This document shows positions 1 through 5,613 of a DNA stretch of 9,058 bases, one piece after another. Made by a program: the position numbers and the translations under genes. The notes beneath the pieces were generated by a model. The model worked only from the letters and a program-made list of their open reading frames with translations, was not told the DNA's origin and ran no database searches. Positions within the stretch are counted from its first letter, which is position 1; each line of letters opens with the position of its first letter. Source of the DNA: DAOSVX01 sp964440405 (GTDB lineage Bacteria; Bacillota_I; Bacilli_A; RF39; UBA660); assembly GCA_964440405.1 (NCBI GenBank), contig CAYTSB010000035.1, positions 1 to 9,058 of the forward strand, in the 5' to 3' direction.

Positions 1-84
1 ATTTATATTACTTTAGGAATAATATCATTCATTGGCGTCGCTGGCTGTGCATTATTCTTAAATCGTAAGAAACGATTTAATTAA
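1..84 (+). CDS. C-terminal end of a membrane or cell-wall-anchored protein (partial)
   Basis: The frame is open from the left edge and ends in TAA at 82-84, leaving 27 residues. They form a hydrophobic stretch (about residues 1-20, rich in I, L, G and A) followed by a short basic tail with R-K-K-R. This hydrophobic-then-basic ending is typical of the sorting signal of sortase-anchored (LPXTG-type) surface proteins, but it also fits any protein with a C-terminal membrane anchor. The LPXTG motif, if present, would lie outside the window, so the class is an inference. A terminator follows immediately. Confidence 0.6.
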   Translation: MYITLGIISFIGVAGCALFLNRKKRFN

Positions 85-90
85 AAAATT

Positions 91-114
91 AAACTAGAGT
101 AATCTAGTTTTTTT
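91..114 (+). terminator. Intrinsic terminator after the left-edge gene
   Basis: A perfect 8-bp stem (AAACTAGA at 91-98, TCTAGTTT at 103-110) with a GTAA loop runs into a run of T at 108-114. It lies 6 bases after the stop codon at 82-84 and separates that gene from the promoter at 128-156. Confidence 0.85.
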
Positions 115-127
115 GTGTTAGATAGCC

Positions 128-156
128 TTGACTTTGATTTAAATAAGATAGATAAT
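128..156 (+). promoter_or_regulatory. Sigma-A type promoter of the 186-803 gene
   Basis: TTGACT (128-133) and GATAAT (151-156) are separated by exactly 17 bases, a near-consensus vegetative promoter. It lies just after the upstream terminator and about 30 bases before the start codon, so the gene appears to be its own transcription unit. Confidence 0.75.
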
Positions 157-185
157 ATAAGACAATTATTAAAAGAGGTGATTTT

Positions 186-803
186 ATGGCATTTGCTCTA
201 GCGTGGTTAATTAGCATTGTAGTAGCTTTTGCGATGAATACAGTTAGCAAATTCAAATTTTATAAGGATGTTGCTGATAACAGTTATATTCTTGATATTA
301 AAAATTTTTATGTTTTTTTAAATTCAAAAGACTATTCTGATATTCCGGTAAGTAGTTACAAAAAAAAGTTAACTACTCTTAATCTTAACACAGCATCTAT
401 ATTTCTGCCGCTTTTTATTAATATTATTGTAGAAATGTTAAAAGCTGTAGATTATAATCGTTATTGTCATTGTTTAGTGGATTATTTAAATGTAATGAAA
501 GTTGTAATTCCAATGAGTGAGAGTGAAGAAAAAGATTATTTAAAAAATCCTTCCGGATTATCTGCATGGGTACTTTTTTCTAAAAATCAAGATATGAGAG
601 ATAGGGAAGAATTTGAAAGAGAAATAGCAGAATTAGCCGAATTATATAAAGAAAAATCTACTAAAAAGGAAAGCGTTAGAATAATAATTGGAGAAAGGAA
701 AACAACAGCTAAAACACAGGAAGTTTCAACTAATGATGGATTGAATAACGATGTAAAAAAATACATTTATTCTAACCCCTTTAATAATAGAAGAATGTTT
801 TAG
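186..803 (+). CDS. Hypothetical membrane protein, 205 aa
   Basis: I do not recognise this family. The start is supported by AGAGGTG at 174-180, five bases before the ATG, and by a good promoter at 128-156. The protein opens with a hydrophobic segment (about residues 2-17) that could be a signal anchor. It has a second hydrophobic stretch at about 69-87 (SIFLPLFINIIVEM region). The rest is polar: a charged, probably helical segment at about 135-162 rich in E, K and R, then a low-complexity hydrophilic tail. A two-pass membrane protein with a cytoplasmic C-terminal half is one reading, but the topology is inferred. No catalytic motif is visible. It stands between a terminator and the heat-shock gene. 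There is no clear terminator after it, so some read-through into hsp20 is possible. Confidence 0.75.
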   Translation: MAFALAWLISIVVAFAMNTVSKFKFYKDVADNSYILDIKNFYVFLNSKDYSDIPVSSYKKKLTTLNLNTASIFLPLFINIIVEMLKAVDYNRYCHCLVDYLNVMKVVIPMSESEEKDYLKNPSGLSAWVLFSKNQDMRDREEFEREIAELAELYKEKSTKKESVRIIIGERKTTAKTQEVSTNDGLNNDVKKYIYSNPFNNRRMF

Positions 804-858
804 AAATAGTATATTAAAAAATTTATTGAATACTATAGATAATAGAAATTCAAATTAA

Positions 859-885
859 TTAGCACTTATTGTTGACAAGTGCTAA
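859..885 (+). promoter_or_regulatory. CIRCE operator (HrcA binding site) of the Hsp20 gene
   Basis: TTAGCACTT (859-867), a 9-base spacer and AAGTGCTAA (877-885) form a perfect inverted repeat with the exact CIRCE geometry. The consensus is TTAGCACTC-N9-GAGTGCTAA. Here the innermost base of each arm is changed (C to T, G to A) in a way that keeps the symmetry. The palindrome continues perfectly outwards to 852 and 892, giving 16-bp arms. It overlaps the promoter, with the -35 box starting inside the spacer, so bound HrcA should block transcription. The hrcA gene is not in the window. Confidence 0.92.
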
Positions 886-900
886 TTAATTTGATAAAAT
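872..900 (+). promoter_or_regulatory. Sigma-A type promoter of the Hsp20 gene
   Basis: TTGACA (872-877) and TAAAAT (895-900) have 17-base spacing. The -35 box is a full consensus match and lies in the CIRCE spacer and right arm. The expected start of transcription, near 907, gives a leader of under 20 bases that carries the strong ribosome binding site at 908-917. Confidence 0.88.
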
Positions 901-924
901 TATTATGGGAGGAGGAGAAATATT

Positions 925-1314
925 ATGAATTTAATACCGAGAAATTTCTTTTTGGATGATGTTTTTGATGATTTTCTTCCATCTAAGGAAACTAATGGAT
1001 TAAAGTGTGACATCTATGAAAAAGATAATCAATATCATATTGAAATGGATGCTTATGGCTTTGATAAAAAAGATGTTAATATTGAATATAACGATAATTA
1101 TCTGACCATTTCAGTTTCTAAAAATGAAGAAAAAAGCGATGAATCAAAAAATTATATCAGAAAAGAAAGATATTCAAGAGAATTCAAACGCAGTTTCTAT
1201 ATTGGAGATGTTAATTCAGAAAACATTGTGGCTAAATTTGATGATGGTATTTTAAAAATAACATTACCAAAAGAAGAAGCAAAAGAAACTAAAAAAATTA
1301 TTAATGTTGAGTAA
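925..1314 (+). CDS. Small heat-shock protein, Hsp20/alpha-crystallin family
   Basis: This is an ATP-independent cytoplasmic holdase that binds unfolding proteins during stress and hands them to the DnaK system. It is 129 aa, slightly shorter than the usual 140-150. The N-terminal arm is short (about residues 1-26, with the FF and DDVFDDF pattern common in this family). The alpha-crystallin domain spans about 27-115 and ends in the hallmark A-x-F-x-x-G-[IL]-L segment (AKFDDGILKITLPK, 103-116). The C-terminal tail has an I-x-V motif (I126-N127-V128) of the kind that links subunits into oligomers. The start is set by GGAGGAGGAG at 908-917, seven bases upstream. An earlier ATG at 905 hits a stop within a few codons. 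The CIRCE operator implies HrcA repression and heat induction. A terminator follows at 1328, so it is a single-gene unit. Confidence 0.96.
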   Translation: MNLIPRNFFLDDVFDDFLPSKETNGLKCDIYEKDNQYHIEMDAYGFDKKDVNIEYNDNYLTISVSKNEEKSDESKNYIRKERYSREFKRSFYIGDVNSENIVAKFDDGILKITLPKEEAKETKKIINVE

Positions 1315-1327
1315 TTCTCAAAAATTT

Positions 1328-1358
1328 AAACGAAAGTAATTTTTACTTTCGTTTTTTT
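1328..1358 (+). terminator. Intrinsic terminator of the Hsp20 gene
   Basis: A 12-bp perfect stem (AAACGAAAGTAA at 1328-1339, TTACTTTCGTTT at 1343-1354) with a TTT loop ends in a run of seven T at 1352-1358. It begins 13 bases after the stop codon. Confidence 0.9.
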
Positions 1359-1379
1359 GTTAAGTAAAAGTAAAATTTA

Positions 1380-1409
1380 TGTACAAATCCATCTGTTATA
1401 AGTTATAAT
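1380..1409 (+). promoter_or_regulatory. Probable promoter of the short-chain dehydrogenase gene
   Basis: A perfect -10 box TATAAT lies at 1404-1409. The best -35 candidate is TGTACA (1380-1385, four of six consensus bases) at 18-base spacing. It falls between the Hsp20 terminator and the next start codon, where a promoter is expected. Confidence 0.55.
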
Positions 1410-1438
1410 ATATTTATGGTAGAAGAGGAGTAAAATAA

Positions 1439-2221
1439 ATGAAAATAAAAAACAAAAGGATAATTGTAACTGGAGCAGGGAGTGGTATTGGTAGAGATTT
1501 AACACTGCAATTATTAAAAAAAGGAGCATATGTCATAGGTATTGACATTAACGAGGAAGAACTGAATAAAACAAAAGAACTGACTAAAGGTGATTTTGAT
1601 GCCTATGTTGTTAATATAGCCGATGATGAATCGATTAATAATTTTAAAAAAGAATGTGCGGAAAAGTATTCCAATATTGACTGTTTAATTAATAATGCCG
1701 GAATTATTCAACCATTTATTAATTTTAGTGAATTAGAAATGGATATTATATATAAAGTAATGAATGTTAATTTTTTTGGACCACTTAAATTAACGAAATT
1801 GTTTTTACCCATAATAACTAAAAGTAATGATGGCCATATAGTTAATATTTCAAGTATGGGAGGATTTTTTCCTTTTCCAGGTCAATCTATCTATGGCGCC
1901 TCAAAAGCAGCTATGAAGCTGTTTACTGAAGCCTTATATGCTGAATTATTAAATACTAATATTCATGTAACAATTGTATTTCCGGGAGCAATAAATACTA
2001 ATATTGCTAAAAATTCTAATGCCGAAATAAAAGTAAAAAAAGGGAATGGCAGTATTAAAATGCTTTCTTCATCATTAGCTGCAGAACAAATTATTAAAGG
2101 AATGGAAAAAAATAAATTTCAAATGTTTGTTGGATCAGATTCTAAAGCCATGAATTTTATGTATAAATTAAATCCAAAATCAGCAATAAAATTTATTAAT
2201 GAGAAAATGCAAGTAAAATAA
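1439..2221 (+). CDS. Short-chain dehydrogenase/reductase (SDR), classical type
   Basis: This is a cytoplasmic NAD(P)(H)-dependent oxidoreductase of 260 aa, normal for classical SDRs. All family landmarks are present. The Rossmann dinucleotide loop TGAGSGIG is at residues 11-18, with D36 at the end of the second strand favouring NAD(H) over NADP(H). NNAG is at 85-88. The catalytic tetrad is N111, S139, Y152 and K156, with the usual YGASK spacing, and a PG motif follows the catalytic helix. The C-terminal tail (FVGSDSKAMNFMYKLNPKSAIKFI) resembles SDRs annotated as acting on lipid or steroid-like substrates, but the substrate cannot be read from sequence. The ATG is preceded by GAGGAG (1425-1430) with 8-base spacing. 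It is transcribed alone, between two terminators. Confidence 0.93.
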   Translation: MKIKNKRIIVTGAGSGIGRDLTLQLLKKGAYVIGIDINEEELNKTKELTKGDFDAYVVNIADDESINNFKKECAEKYSNIDCLINNAGIIQPFINFSELEMDIIYKVMNVNFFGPLKLTKLFLPIITKSNDGHIVNISSMGGFFPFPGQSIYGASKAAMKLFTEALYAELLNTNIHVTIVFPGAINTNIAKNSNAEIKVKKGNGSIKMLSSSLAAEQIIKGMEKNKFQMFVGSDSKAMNFMYKLNPKSAIKFINEKMQVK

Positions 2222-2248
2222 AAAATTGTAAAATTTACAATTTTTTTT
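2221..2248. terminator. Two-way terminator between convergent genes
   Basis: An AT-rich inverted repeat (AAAAATTGTAAA at 2221-2232, TTTACAATTTTT at 2234-2245, one central base) is flanked by A on the left and T on the right, so it can end transcription from both sides. It serves the dehydrogenase gene (stop at 2219-2221) and the - strand gene whose stop is at 2247-2249. Confidence 0.8.
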
Positions 2249-2738
2249 ATTCAAATTCATAATCTAAAATTAATGCTTCCTCCGAGTGTTTTTCTAAATA
2301 TGGTAATAAACTTTGAAATGTTTGTAATGTAACTATTGTAGCTGTAAGATAAGGAGTGTTTTTCATTGTAATTAATTCGCTCCATTTACCGCTTTTTGTA
2401 AAAGTAACACTTGGGTCACCATTACTTGTAGTTTCTATCCATACAATTTTAGAATTTTGTAATTTTCCGACTATTCTCAAAATACAACAAACACAACTTT
2501 TGAAAAAACTAGTTTTATCATTAATTTTACTATGCATTTCAATAAGTAATGCTTCAATATGTTGATAGTCATATTTTTCAATATCAATATCTAAAGTTGA
2601 TTCTTTAATTTCATCAAAACAATATTTAAATAAAGCTAATCTTACTATGTCATATTTTTCTCTTGCTGGAGCATTTTGATAATCTAATTTATTTAGATAT
2701 GAATCTATTTTACAGTGAATATCATGGTTATTTGCCAT
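2247..2738 (-). CDS. Hypothetical protein with a C-x-C-C motif, 163 aa
   Basis: I do not recognise this protein. It is soluble-looking with no signal peptide or clear membrane segment. The N-terminal half (about residues 8-75) is charged and probably helical. A short stretch at 79-90 holds a C-V-C-C cluster (C82, C84, C85), with other cysteines at 9 and 40. The rest (about 95-160) mixes short strand-like segments with a helix near 140-152. The cysteines could bind metal or form disulfides, but there is no known motif to support this. The ATG is preceded on the - strand by AAAGGAAG (near 2745-2752) at suitable spacing, and an extended -10 promoter lies at 2762-2770, so it is probably expressed as its own unit downstream of the phosphatase gene. 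Confidence 0.75.
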   Translation of the reverse strand: MANNHDIHCKIDSYLNKLDYQNAPAREKYDIVRLALFKYCFDEIKESTLDIDIEKYDYQHIEALLIEMHSKINDKTSFFKSCVCCILRIVGKLQNSKIVWIETTSNGDPSVTFTKSGKWSELITMKNTPYLTATIVTLQTFQSLLPYLEKHSEEALILDYEFE

Positions 2739-2761
2739 AAAATACTTCCTTTCAAGTCTAT

Positions 2762-2770
2762 ATTATACCA
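2762..2770 (-). promoter_or_regulatory. Extended -10 promoter of the 2247-2738 gene
   Basis: Read on the - strand, the sequence is TGGTATAAT: a perfect -10 hexamer (2767 to 2762) preceded by the TGn extension. The -35 region is poor. This is the same nine bases as the rnc promoter. It lies about 24 bases before the start codon. Confidence 0.6.
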
Positions 2771-2786
2771 TTTAATTAAAAAATGT

Positions 2787-2811
2787 TTAATAAAAATAGA
2801 GATTTTATTAA
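2787..2811 (-). terminator. Weak candidate terminator after the HAD phosphatase gene
   Basis: A 9-bp all-AT inverted repeat (2787-2795 and 2803-2811, 7-base loop) overlaps the stop codon of the phosphatase gene. On the - strand it is followed after a few bases by a run of T (about 2778-2783). The stem has no G-C pair, so it would be weak and read-through into the next gene is likely. Confidence 0.35.
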
Positions 2812-3530
2812 TTTTGGAAATGATTTTTATTATTGATAAATTCTGACATTTTTTCAGTAATTATTTTTTTTGCTTTTTCATCTTCAAAATCCAAATATAA
2901 AATATCGTTTTTTTCAAGAAATCTTTTGCTATTATTTACAAAGGAACATTTCGCACATTTTAATAATGGAATATCGGAAATAGAGTCTCCAAAGGCAAAT
3001 AGCACTTCTACATCATTTGCAGCAGTAAAATTATCGATAATTTTTTCTTTACTCTCAGATGTACCAGTATTTATTTGATAAGTACCTAAATATTTTTCAT
3101 CCTTCTTATCAAAATTCATCGCAAATATACTTTTAATTCCGAATTCGTTTTTATATAATTCTAAAGCTTCTTGGGGCGATCCGGATATAATGATAATATC
3201 TATTTCATTTTCTTTTAAGATAGGAAATATTATTTCTTTCATTATTGGATATATGAGTGCATCATTCAAATTTTTAAATTCGTCATTTATGGATTTGATA
3301 TCTTGAGTTTTAACTCCGTCAAGGTATTTACTAAACAATTGCATTCCTTTATCAGCAAACTGATTATGATTAATTTTCCCTTCGCGATAGGAATTTAAAA
3401 GAATTTCATTATTTAATAAAAAATCTCCATCAACAATTCCTTTAGAAATTAACAAATTAGACCATGTTGTAAAAGCATAACTTTTTTGTATAGTATAATC
3501 CCAATCAAATAATGCAACATATTTTTTCAT
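2808..3530 (-). CDS. HAD-superfamily phosphatase, SerB-like (HAD-IB) subclass
   Basis: This is a cytoplasmic Mg-dependent phosphohydrolase acting through an aspartyl-phosphate intermediate. Numbered from the ATG chosen here (240 aa), motif I is D9-W-D11-Y-T13 (nucleophile and acid/base aspartates). A helical cap insertion follows at about 15-90. Motif II is the serine S116 in IIIISGSP, motif III is a lysine at 161 or 163, and motif IV is GDSISD with D182 and D186 binding Mg. The cap position between motifs I and II and the S-G-S-P form match the SerB/HAD-IB group, but the substrate (phosphoserine or another small phosphate ester) cannot be assigned. A longer reading from TTG at 3536 adds two residues. 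I reject it because GGAG at 3542-3539 is 8 bases from the ATG and only 2 from the TTG. Confidence 0.88.
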   Translation of the reverse strand: MKKYVALFDWDYTIQKSYAFTTWSNLLISKGIVDGDFLLNNEILLNSYREGKINHNQFADKGMQLFSKYLDGVKTQDIKSINDEFKNLNDALIYPIMKEIIFPILKENEIDIIIISGSPQEALELYKNEFGIKSIFAMNFDKKDEKYLGTYQINTGTSESKEKIIDNFTAANDVEVLFAFGDSISDIPLLKCAKCSFVNNSKRFLEKNDILYLDFEDEKAKKIITEKMSEFINNKNHFQN

Positions 3531-3538
3531 AATCAAAG

Positions 3539-3542
3539 CTCC
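3539..3542 (-). promoter_or_regulatory. Ribosome binding site deciding the phosphatase start
   Basis: GGAG on the - strand is 8 bases from the ATG at 3530-3528 and only 2 bases from the in-frame TTG at 3536-3534, which favours the ATG. Confidence 0.7.
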
Positions 3543-3583
3543 AATTCTTTATTCAAATTCTAAAAAAGAATTTCTTATTTAAT

Positions 3584-3612
3584 ATTTTAACATATTACTT
3601 GAAATAAATAAA
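3584..3612 (-). promoter_or_regulatory. Probable promoter of the HAD phosphatase gene
   Basis: On the - strand TGTTAAAAT (3592 to 3584) is an extended -10 box. The -35 position at 17-base spacing reads TTTATT (3612 to 3607), a weak match. It begins right after the tRNA terminator, so the phosphatase gene seems to start a new transcript. The roughly 45-base leader contains a weak AT-rich hairpin (3555-3573). Confidence 0.5.
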
Positions 3613-3632
3613 AAAAAGACTTAAAAGTCTTT
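3610..3632 (-). terminator. Intrinsic terminator after tRNA-Ser
   Basis: On the - strand AAAGACTT, a TT loop and AAGTCTTT (3632 to 3615) form an 8-bp stem followed by further T (3614 to 3610). It starts about 10 bases after the tRNA 3' end. Confidence 0.85.
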
Positions 3633-3641
3633 AAATTCAAA

Positions 3642-3732
3642 TGGCGGAGCAGGAGAGATTTGAACTCTCGCACCAGTTACCCGATCTACACCCTTAGCAG
3701 GGGCGCCTCTTCAGCCTCTTGAGTACTGCTCC
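3642..3732 (-). tRNA. tRNA-Ser, anticodon GCT
   Basis: This 91-base tRNA reads AGC/AGT serine codons. The acceptor stem pairs GGAGCAG (3732 to 3726) with CTGCTCC, followed by discriminator G and a gene-encoded CCA (3644 to 3642). The anticodon stem CGCCC/GGGTG encloses the loop CTGCTAA, with anticodon GCT at 3698-3696. The T arm is GAGAG-TTCAAAT-CTCTC. About 19 bases lie between the anticodon and T stems, which is the long variable arm expected of a serine tRNA. It has its own near-consensus promoter and terminator. Confidence 0.97.
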
Positions 3733-3747
3733 AAAAGCTACGAATTA

Positions 3748-3776
3748 ATTATAGTTTATTTTCGTGTTTTAGTCAA
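3748..3776 (-). promoter_or_regulatory. Strong sigma-A promoter of tRNA-Ser
   Basis: On the - strand TTGACT (3776 to 3771) and TATAAT (3753 to 3748) have exactly 17-base spacing. The -35 box is only 2 bases after the stop codon of the lipoprotein gene, and no terminator lies between, so the lipoprotein transcript should also run into the tRNA. Confidence 0.88.
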
Positions 3777-3778
3777 TT

Positions 3779-4645
3779 CTATTCGTACATTTCATCTTTG
3801 ATTTTCGTGATATTAGCCTGCATTAAAGAAATATAATCTTCGCCATCTTTTCTTTCGTCGTCAGTTAAGTTTGTAATTGATCTAATACTAATTAATTGTG
3901 CTTTATAATTGTTTTTAAGATTTAAAATAGTATCATTAATCTCTTCATCTTCTTTAACAAAAATATAAGTTAACTTATCATCATTATACAAATTCTTAAT
4001 CCTATTTAAAGTTGTAGTACTAATATTATCTCCATCTTGTAAAGATATAACTTCATACCCGTATTTTTCTAAAAATTTAAACATATCGTTACTGACGACA
4101 ATAGTTTTAACATTAGCATTTTCAGCAATTATCTTTAATTCAGCATCGATTTCAGAAATAGCCAGTTTTAATTCATTATAATTATTATCAATTTCTTCTT
4201 CGATATATTTATTAGAAATATATTCTTTTAATCTGTTTTTAATATTTTGAGCAAGCATTAAATAATTTGATGGCGAAAGCCATAATTCCTCAATCGCATA
4301 TTTTATATTAATACCTTGAGAAACATCAATAATCTTTAAATTTTTATTACGATTAATGAATTCAGCAGCAATATTCTTTTCACTGGATAAACCATTATAG
4401 ACAAAGACTGCAGCTTCACTGTAATCACTTTTTTGTTTTGCAGTTAAAGTATACTTGCTAATATCAACGCCATCGGGATAGATACTTTTAATTGTTGAAT
4501 TGTAACCATATAGTTTATGAGTTAAATATTCAATTGGATAAACAGTAGTATAGATAGTAACATCTTCTAGATCATCTCTTTTTAAGCAACCACTAACCAC
4601 AAGTCCTAGAATTATTACAATACTTATTTTTTTAATTATTTTCAT
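3779..4645 (-). CDS. ZnuA/TroA-like substrate-binding lipoprotein, probably without the usual metal ligands
   Basis: This is a 288-aa surface lipoprotein related to the substrate-binding subunits of zinc/manganese ABC transporters (ZnuA, AdcA, TroA family). A basic start, a hydrophobic segment at 6-17 and the lipobox V17-S-G-C20 predict lipid anchoring at C20. The family layout is recognisable: a YP(I)E strand-helix at 32-47, D-G-V-D-x-x-x-Y at 58-65, VFVYNGL at 80-86, LWLSP at 121-125, the long backbone helix at about 140-178, VVSNDMFKFLEKYGYEV at 183-199, and a YISLMQANI-like end. The histidines normally binding the metal look replaced: S63 in the first loop, E120 before LWLSP, N186 in VVSN, and R255 near the usual acidic ligand. 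It may bind no metal or another ligand. GGAG (4656 to 4653) lies 7 bases upstream, inside yidD. No permease or ATPase gene is nearby. Confidence 0.82.
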   Translation of the reverse strand: MKIIKKISIVIILGLVVSGCLKRDDLEDVTIYTTVYPIEYLTHKLYGYNSTIKSIYPDGVDISKYTLTAKQKSDYSEAAVFVYNGLSSEKNIAAEFINRNKNLKIIDVSQGINIKYAIEELWLSPSNYLMLAQNIKNRLKEYISNKYIEEEIDNNYNELKLAISEIDAELKIIAENANVKTIVVSNDMFKFLEKYGYEVISLQDGDNISTTTLNRIKNLYNDDKLTYIFVKEDEEINDTILNLKNNYKAQLISIRSITNLTDDERKDGEDYISLMQANITKIKDEMYE

Positions 4646-4865
4646 TCAAATTCTCCTTTTTAACAACAGGATCATAACCATATGTTCCTAGGGGATTACA
4701 TTTTGATATTCTTTTTAAACCTAAAAACAGACCCTTTAATACACCATATTCATTTATTGCTTCAATAGTATAGTTAGAACATGTTGGAATGTGCCGACAC
4801 ATTTTATGACTCTCTAGAGGCATTATCTGATATAGTTTGATTAATTTAATTATAATTTTTTTCAT
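4632..4865 (-). CDS. yidD: Membrane protein insertion efficiency factor YidD
   Basis: YidD is a small protein at the inner face of the membrane that assists insertion of membrane proteins by YidC. At 77 aa it has normal family length. It starts with an amphipathic hydrophobic-basic helix (1-15). The family core follows: C23-R-H-I-P-T-C29-S-N-Y, the A-x-x-x-Y-G-x-x-K-G helix (36-45), L-K-R-I-x-K-C56-N-P (50-58) and G-Y-D-P-V (63-67). All three conserved cysteines are present. In many bacteria yidD lies between rnpA and yidC. Here it is alone, upstream of and overlapping the lipoprotein gene by 14 bp (4632-4645), which suggests translational coupling. No clear ribosome binding site precedes the ATG, and the leader from the predicted promoter would be about 11 bases, so its translation may be weak. 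Confidence 0.94.
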   Translation of the reverse strand: MKKIIIKLIKLYQIMPLESHKMCRHIPTCSNYTIEAINEYGVLKGLFLGLKRISKCNPLGTYGYDPVVKKENLNENN

Positions 4866-4882
4866 TATTTATCACATAAGTA

Positions 4883-4891
4883 ATTTTAACA
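4883..4891 (-). promoter_or_regulatory. Possible extended -10 promoter of yidD
   Basis: On the - strand TGTTAAAAT (4891 to 4883) matches an extended -10 box and repeats exactly the nine bases before the phosphatase gene. There is no good -35 box. It faces the rnc promoter across a roughly 95-base intergenic region. Confidence 0.45.
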
Positions 4892-4935
4892 CAATTTACT
4901 AAATAATAAAATATATTTTAAAACAAATGATAATT

Positions 4936-4944
4936 TGGTATAAT
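4936..4944 (+). promoter_or_regulatory. Extended -10 promoter of rnc (and smc)
   Basis: TGGTATAAT combines a perfect -10 hexamer (4939-4944) with the TGn extension. The -35 position (4916-4921, TTTTAA) is weak, as is common when an extended -10 is used. Transcription would start near 4951, which leaves a very short leader of about 10 bases. Confidence 0.6.
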
Positions 4945-4947
4945 TAA

Positions 4948-4955
4948 AAAGGTGA
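4948..4955 (+). promoter_or_regulatory. Ribosome binding site deciding the rnc start
   Basis: AAAGGTGA is an anti-16S complementary tract placed 5 to 6 bases before ATG 4961. The in-frame GTG at 4952 is part of this site and so is unlikely to be the start. If transcription begins near 4951 the site would be partly clipped, so the exact RNA 5' end matters. Confidence 0.6.
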
Positions 4956-4960
4956 ATGAT

Positions 4961-5608
4961 ATGAAATTCTTAGAAAAATATAATTTGAAGCCTAAAAATA
5001 AGAGTTTATATGAGATTGCTTTAACTCATAGTTCCTATGCTAATGAGAAAAGTTTATTAAATTATGAACGTTTAGAATTTCTAGGTGATGCAGTTTTAGA
5101 ACTAGTAGTTAGTGAATATTTATATAAGAACACTAATTTTGAAGAAGGTGGACTTAGTAAAACTAGAGCTAGCTATGTTTGTGAACAGGCTTTAGTTAGA
5201 TATGCCACTGATATTGATCTAATTTCTTATATCAAAGTTGGTCATGGTCAATTAAATAACATTAATGATACAATAGTTGCTGATGTTTTTGAAAGTATCA
5301 TTGCTGCTATTTATCTAGACCTTGGCTTTGATTCAGTAAAGGAATATATTCATAAAATTATTATTCCTCATATTGAAAAAAAGACTTTATTTTTAGGAGA
5401 TTATAAATCAATTTTACAAGAATCAGTTCAAACCAATAAAAAAACATTAGAATATGAAATTACTAATGAAAAAGGCCCGGCTCATAATAAAAGTTTTGAA
5501 GTAAGGGTTAAGGTTGATGGTATTATTTATGGCAAAGGTGCCGGCAAAAGTAAAAAAGAAGCTGAGCAGATGGCAGCTATGGATGCAATCAATAAACAAG
5601 CAAAGTAG
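4961..5608 (+). CDS. rnc: Ribonuclease III
   Basis: RNase III cuts double-stranded RNA, matures rRNA precursors and controls some mRNAs. From ATG 4961 the protein is 215 aa. The catalytic domain covers about 1-142, with the signature N-Y-E-R-L-E-F-L-G-D-A-V-L at 34-46. Metal ligands E39, D43, D109 and E112 are all present, so it should be active. The double-stranded RNA-binding domain covers about 148-213, with G-P-A-H-x-K-x-F-x-V and the terminal G-x-G-x-S-K-K-x-A-E-x-x-A-A helix. A GTG at 4952 would add three residues, but it is part of the AGGTGA ribosome binding site, so I prefer the ATG. It heads an rnc-smc operon, an arrangement known in Bacillus. A strong hairpin follows at 5614. Confidence 0.96.
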   Translation: MKFLEKYNLKPKNKSLYEIALTHSSYANEKSLLNYERLEFLGDAVLELVVSEYLYKNTNFEEGGLSKTRASYVCEQALVRYATDIDLISYIKVGHGQLNNINDTIVADVFESIIAAIYLDLGFDSVKEYIHKIIIPHIEKKTLFLGDYKSILQESVQTNKKTLEYEITNEKGPAHNKSFEVRVKVDGIIYGKGAGKSKKEAEQMAAMDAINKQAK

Positions 5609-5613
5609 TGGAT

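Noticed and set aside
806..836. Inverted repeat ATAGTAT/ATACTAT after the 186-803 gene
   Set aside because: The stem has only 7 AT-rich pairs, a 17-base loop and no T run, so it is not a credible terminator.
4952..4960. GTG start for rnc
   Set aside because: The GTG is part of the AGGTGA ribosome binding site for ATG 4961, and using it would leave no binding site at proper distance.
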